A stretch of 8,947 bases of DNA from NCBI GenBank assembly GCA_030037185.1, contig JASHRR010000310.1, positions 1 through 8,947 of the forward strand, written 5' to 3'. A program made the translations under genes and the position numbers. The DNA is from Xanthobacteraceae bacterium (GTDB taxonomy: Bacteria > Pseudomonadota > Alphaproteobacteria > Rhizobiales > Xanthobacteraceae). Below the pieces are notes generated by a model. That model ran no database searches. It saw nothing but the letters and a program-made list of their open reading frames with translations, and was not told the DNA's origin. Shown one piece after another: positions 6,546 to 8,947 of the stretch (position 1 is its first letter; the number at the start of each line of letters is the position of its first letter).

Positions 6546-7358
6546 ATGGTCAGATCAGAAGCGCGGCCTCTCATTGCGGGCGGCGTGCTGGCGCTTGTCT
6601 CGGCGCTCGCCACCCCGGCCGAGGCCCAATCGGTCGAGGTGCCTAATTTCCAATCGGGACCAGGCGGATGGACACATCCCTTCGGTGGAACCTTCCCCGC
6701 GGTGCAAGGTTCGGCCCTTCCCGTGCACCAGGACCCGCGCCATCCTTTCGTCAACCCGGTGGTCAGCTTCCGATTTGGAGACATCTCCAATGCCAATCTG
6801 AAGCGATGGGCCAAGGACGTGATGAAGAAGGACAACGATGAGATCGAAGGGGGCAAGATCCAGTTCACCGCGAACTCATCCTGCCTGCCTTCCGGCGTTC
6901 CCGTGTTCGACCTGTTGCCCGGGCCGTTCTACTTGCTCCAGACGCCCACCAAAGTGGTCATTGTGGAGGAGCAAGGCCACCAGCTGCGCCACATCTATCT
7001 GGACGTGCCCCATTCGGCGGACGTCAAGCCGTCGTGGTACGGCGAATCGGTCGGCCGCTACGAAGGTGATACGCTAGTCGTCGATACCATCGGTCTGAGC
7101 ACCAAGACGGTGGTCGATGCCTTCCGCACGCCGCACACCGAGAAGCTCCACCTGGTGGAGCGCTGGCGCCTGGTCGACGGCGGCAACATGTTGGAAGTGA
7201 ACATCACGGTGGACGATCCCGATACGTTCTACCACCCCTGGCAAACCTACCAGCGCTACCAGCGCGGGCGGCGACCGCTGGCCGAGTTCATCTGCGCCGA
7301 AAACAACCAAAACCTCTTTGACTACCACATGCCGGTTGCCGACAAGCCGGATTTCTGA
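6546..7358 (+). CDS. Secreted protein of unknown function, four-copy family, first gene of a likely operon
   Basis: The protein has 270 residues. A signal peptide (RPLIAGGVLALVSALATPAEA, cleavage near A27) precedes a mature chain starting QSVEVPNF. Where the paralogues have PDFSG-x-W this one has a glycine- and proline-rich stretch (NFQSGPGGWTHPFGG), so the N-terminus has diverged. It then follows the family: SCLPSGVP with C113, EEQGHQLRHIYLDVPHS, SWYGESVGRYEGDTLVVDT from S163, TPHTEKLHLVERWRLVD with H197, E199, H202 and E205, VDDPDTFYHPWQTYQRY, ICAENN with C250, and the tail VADKPDF, the same ending as the 2287 protein. The two cysteines probably pair outside the cytoplasm. GGGAGGA five bases upstream fixes the start. 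The lectin-like gene begins 67 bases after its stop on the same strand, which suggests co-transcription. Function is not known. Confidence 0.92.
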   Translation: MVRSEARPLIAGGVLALVSALATPAEAQSVEVPNFQSGPGGWTHPFGGTFPAVQGSALPVHQDPRHPFVNPVVSFRFGDISNANLKRWAKDVMKKDNDEIEGGKIQFTANSSCLPSGVPVFDLLPGPFYLLQTPTKVVIVEEQGHQLRHIYLDVPHSADVKPSWYGESVGRYEGDTLVVDTIGLSTKTVVDAFRTPHTEKLHLVERWRLVDGGNMLEVNITVDDPDTFYHPWQTYQRYQRGRRPLAEFICAENNQNLFDYHMPVADKPDF

Positions 7359-7425
7359 GCGCCCGGCAGCTCGTGGTCTGCTTTGCCGGCAGAAAACTGC
7401 GACAGTGACAAGGGAAAACACGACA

Positions 7426-8121
7426 ATGAACCGGACGATCGCTCTGTCTGCCATTGCTATCGCTCTTCTCGGCTCCCCCGCCCAGCGGGCCCATGGCCAG
7501 CAACAACCGCCCCCGGCGATGACCTTCTTCATTGCCCAGAACCCCACGGGCACGGGTAATCTCGGCGGGATCGCGGGCGCCGACCAAATTTGTCAGAACG
7601 CCGCTCAGGCCGCGGGCGGGCTCAACTTCAATCACACCTGGCACGCCTATCTCAGTCAGCAGCAGCGTGGCGACCAGCCGCGTATCAATGCACGCGATCG
7701 CGTCGGCACCGGACCCTGGTACAACGCCAAGGGTCAATTGATCGCCAGCAGCGTCGCCGATCTGCATGGTGACCAGCAACGCGACCGTAACAACATCCAG
7801 CGGGCGACCGCGCTCGATGCAAGGGGCAATGAGATTCCCGGCAATGAGCATGACATCTTGACAGGTTCAGACTCGCAGGGCCGCGCGTTCACCGACGGGA
7901 TCGATCACACCTGCAACAACTGGACTTCGGACGGCATGACCCTGCCGCAGCAGAATGCGAACATTCCGGCGGACCGCGCGCGCGCCATGCTTGGTCACAT
8001 GGACCGGACAGGCGGCCAGAACACGTCATGGAATGCTGCGCATATGAGCCAGGGGTGCAGCAAGCAGGCGCTCAACAACACCGGAGGCGCGGGCAGGATT
8101 TACTGCTTCGCCATCGAGTGA
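7426..8121 (+). CDS. Secreted four-cysteine protein, lectin-like family
   Basis: This 231-residue protein has a signal peptide (TIALSAIAIALLGSPAQRAHG, cleavage near 24) and a mature chain with FFIAQNPTGTGNLGGIAGAD, C56, TWHAYLSQQ, ARDRVGTGPWYNAKGQLIAS, VADLHGD, NEHDILTGSDSQGR, TCNNWTSDG with C163, a histidine- and glycine-containing LGHMDRTGG, SWNAAHMSQGCS with C211, and a closing TGGAGRIYCFAIE with C227. Such [T/D]-C-x-NWTS and GGAG-x-x-YCFA blocks recall uncharacterised secreted proteins with a C-type-lectin-like or DUF1554-like fold; this family call is from memory and tentative. Four cysteines would allow two disulfides. A carbohydrate- or surface-binding role is inference. The ATG was chosen because AAGGGA lies about ten bases upstream and the signal peptide begins there; the frame is open further upstream only as overlap with the 6546 gene. 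CCGGCA (7363-7368) and TGCCGG (7384-7389) in the 67-base gap could form a hairpin. It is probably expressed with that secreted paralogue. Confidence 0.85.
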   Translation: MNRTIALSAIAIALLGSPAQRAHGQQQPPPAMTFFIAQNPTGTGNLGGIAGADQICQNAAQAAGGLNFNHTWHAYLSQQQRGDQPRINARDRVGTGPWYNAKGQLIASSVADLHGDQQRDRNNIQRATALDARGNEIPGNEHDILTGSDSQGRAFTDGIDHTCNNWTSDGMTLPQQNANIPADRARAMLGHMDRTGGQNTSWNAAHMSQGCSKQALNNTGGAGRIYCFAIE

Positions 8122-8133
8122 ACGTAACGTTCA
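8119..8133. repeat. Perfect 15-bp palindrome over the stop codon of the lectin-like gene
   Basis: TGAACGT, a single central A, and ACGTTCA form a perfect inverted repeat whose first three bases are the TGA stop. A one-base centre cannot form a normal RNA hairpin loop and there is no T-run, so it is more like a DNA-level dyad (protein site) or chance than a terminator. Confidence 0.4.
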
Positions 8134-8407
8134 ACGGCGCTGGCAGGCGTCAACTCTTCCGGCGCTGCGCTGCGGCGCAACATGCCGGCGATCACAAAAG
8201 AATGCGTGTTCGCAATTCGACTGGGCGTCGGCACTGGTGGCAGTGCTGTTGATGACGATTACGCGCTCATGCTCAGGTGCCGTCATTTGGCTTTTTGCCG
8301 GGATCGGATGCGCCCGCCGGGAGATTGTCGGCCTCGGATAGCGAATGGCTCCGCGGCGCCGACCGTCGAGCGCATGTTGAGGCGACCATTGCCGGATCGA
8401 AGGGCAT
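8122..8407. other. Gene-free stretch between the lectin-like gene and the reverse transcriptase remnant
   Basis: No recognisable gene is seen on either strand. Short open frames occur, including one (about 8196-8330, +) that reads like a hydrophobic segment, but none has a start, ribosome site or family motif. The reverse transcriptase frame continues open on the minus strand down to 8273 without resembling reverse transcriptase. Confidence 0.4.
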
Positions 8408-8715
8408 TGCCTTGAGCATGATCTTCAGCAGGTGCAACACGTCCACATCATCAACCCGCCTCGCCACCTTCGCCAACAGCCGATCGTGCCGGACATTGTC
8501 GAAATAGCTGCGCAGGTCGATATCTATGATTCGCGTTTTCTGCTGAACGATCGCTCGCGCCACGCGATCAACCGCGTCATGAGCTGTCCGCTTAGGACGA
8601 TATCCAAACGGGTTGGAAGTCTGCCTCGAAGATCGGCTCCAATATGAGCTTGAGCGCCCTTGCACCACCCGATCCCGGATCGCCGGAATCGAAAGAACGC
8701 GGCCTTTGGCGATTG
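8408..8715 (-). pseudogene. Truncated, frameshifted group II intron reverse transcriptase (LtrA-like)
   Basis: Intact proteins of this kind splice and reverse-transcribe group II introns. On the minus strand the fragment reads KGRVLSIPAIRDRVVQG, then, in a shifted frame between about 8657 and 8610, ALKLILEPIFEADFQP, then back in frame GYRPKRTAHDAVDRVA, KTRIIDIDLRSYFDNVRHD (with the first catalytic aspartate in IDIDL) and VARRVDDVDVLHLLKIMLKA. It stops matching at 8408, before the GVPQGG block and the YADD catalytic motif, and the N-terminal start, maturase and endonuclease parts are also missing. About 100 of 400-500 residues remain. The two frame changes cancel, which leaves an open frame of 180 codons (8273-8815) that looks intact but is scrambled inside and has unrelated ends. 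It cannot be an active enzyme. Confidence 0.88.
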
Positions 8716-8947
8716 GCTTGACGTTGGTCACACTTGCGAGGAGTTCGACGCGCTCGTAGAGCAGGCGACTGCCTCTGGAGCTCCTACAGACGGCCTTCTT
8801 GTAGCCCCGCACCACCGGCTGTTGCCGTCGTAGGTGGCTGCAAAATGTGCACTGACCTGGCCGAAGCCCTCAGCAGCTTTTTAGTTCCTCACCGGCCTCC
8901 GGCCGACCCGCCCTGCATGAAACGATTTTCCCCCGTTGCTTGTCTGT
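8716..8947. other. Right edge, unrecognised sequence probably tied to the intron remnant
   Basis: Where the N-terminal part of the reverse transcriptase should lie (minus strand) nothing matches it, although its frame stays open to 8815. CGGCC-TCC-GGCCG near 8890-8905 is a small hairpin that could be part of a former intron RNA, but this is not supported by more. The feature, if any, continues beyond the window. Confidence 0.3.

Noticed and set aside
7363..7389. Hairpin CCGGCA/TGCCGG between the 6546 and 7426 genes, considered as a terminator
   Set aside because: The stem is only 6 bp with a 15-base loop and has no T-run, so it does not support termination between the two genes.
8196..8330. 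A plus-strand frame with a hydrophobic stretch (SALVAVLLMTITRS, GAVIWLFAGIGCA)
   Set aside because: There is no proper start codon or ribosome site and no known family; it is probably a chance hydrophobic frame.

Overview
The window is GC-rich bacterial chromosome, most likely from an alphaproteobacterium of the Rhizobiales/Bradyrhizobium type. That placement is inference from protein character only (a serine recombinase and a group II intron reverse transcriptase of the kind common there, a DUF763 protein, Sec-type signal peptides); no rRNA or tRNA gene is visible to confirm it.

Layout. Positions 1-860 are wreckage: an AT-rich leader, a serine recombinase gene broken by at least four frameshifts (116-671, +), and abutting its tail a C-terminal scrap of an alpha/beta hydrolase on the opposite strand (674-859, -). 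Positions 1098-7358 hold four members of one uncharacterised secreted protein family: a divergent one at 1098-1955 (-) and three closer ones at 2287-3219 (+), 4104-4946 (-) and 6546-7358 (+). A RidA-type enamine/imine deaminase (3533-3919, -) and a DUF763 protein with a helix-hairpin-helix-like segment (5065-6354, +) lie between them. A secreted four-cysteine, lectin-like protein (7426-8121, +) follows the last family member in what looks like a two-gene operon. Beyond 8122 only debris is recognisable: a truncated, frameshifted group II intron reverse transcriptase (8408-8715, -).

How the genes may work together. The four paralogues all carry a signal peptide and exactly two cysteines at matching places, so they probably act outside the cytoplasm as disulfide-bonded domains. 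The three closer ones share an SWYG[E/D]SVG-x-Y-x-GDTL-[IV]-VDT block and a PHTE-x-LH-x-VER block whose H-x-E-x2-H-x2-E spacing could bind a metal. Two end in the same ADKPDF tail and have similar ribosome-binding leaders. The family has no function I can name. The recombinase, hydrolase and intron scraps at the two ends suggest an accessory region shaped by insertion and decay, with the paralogue cluster as its main surviving cargo. I see no CRISPR array, RNA gene or intact mobile element.
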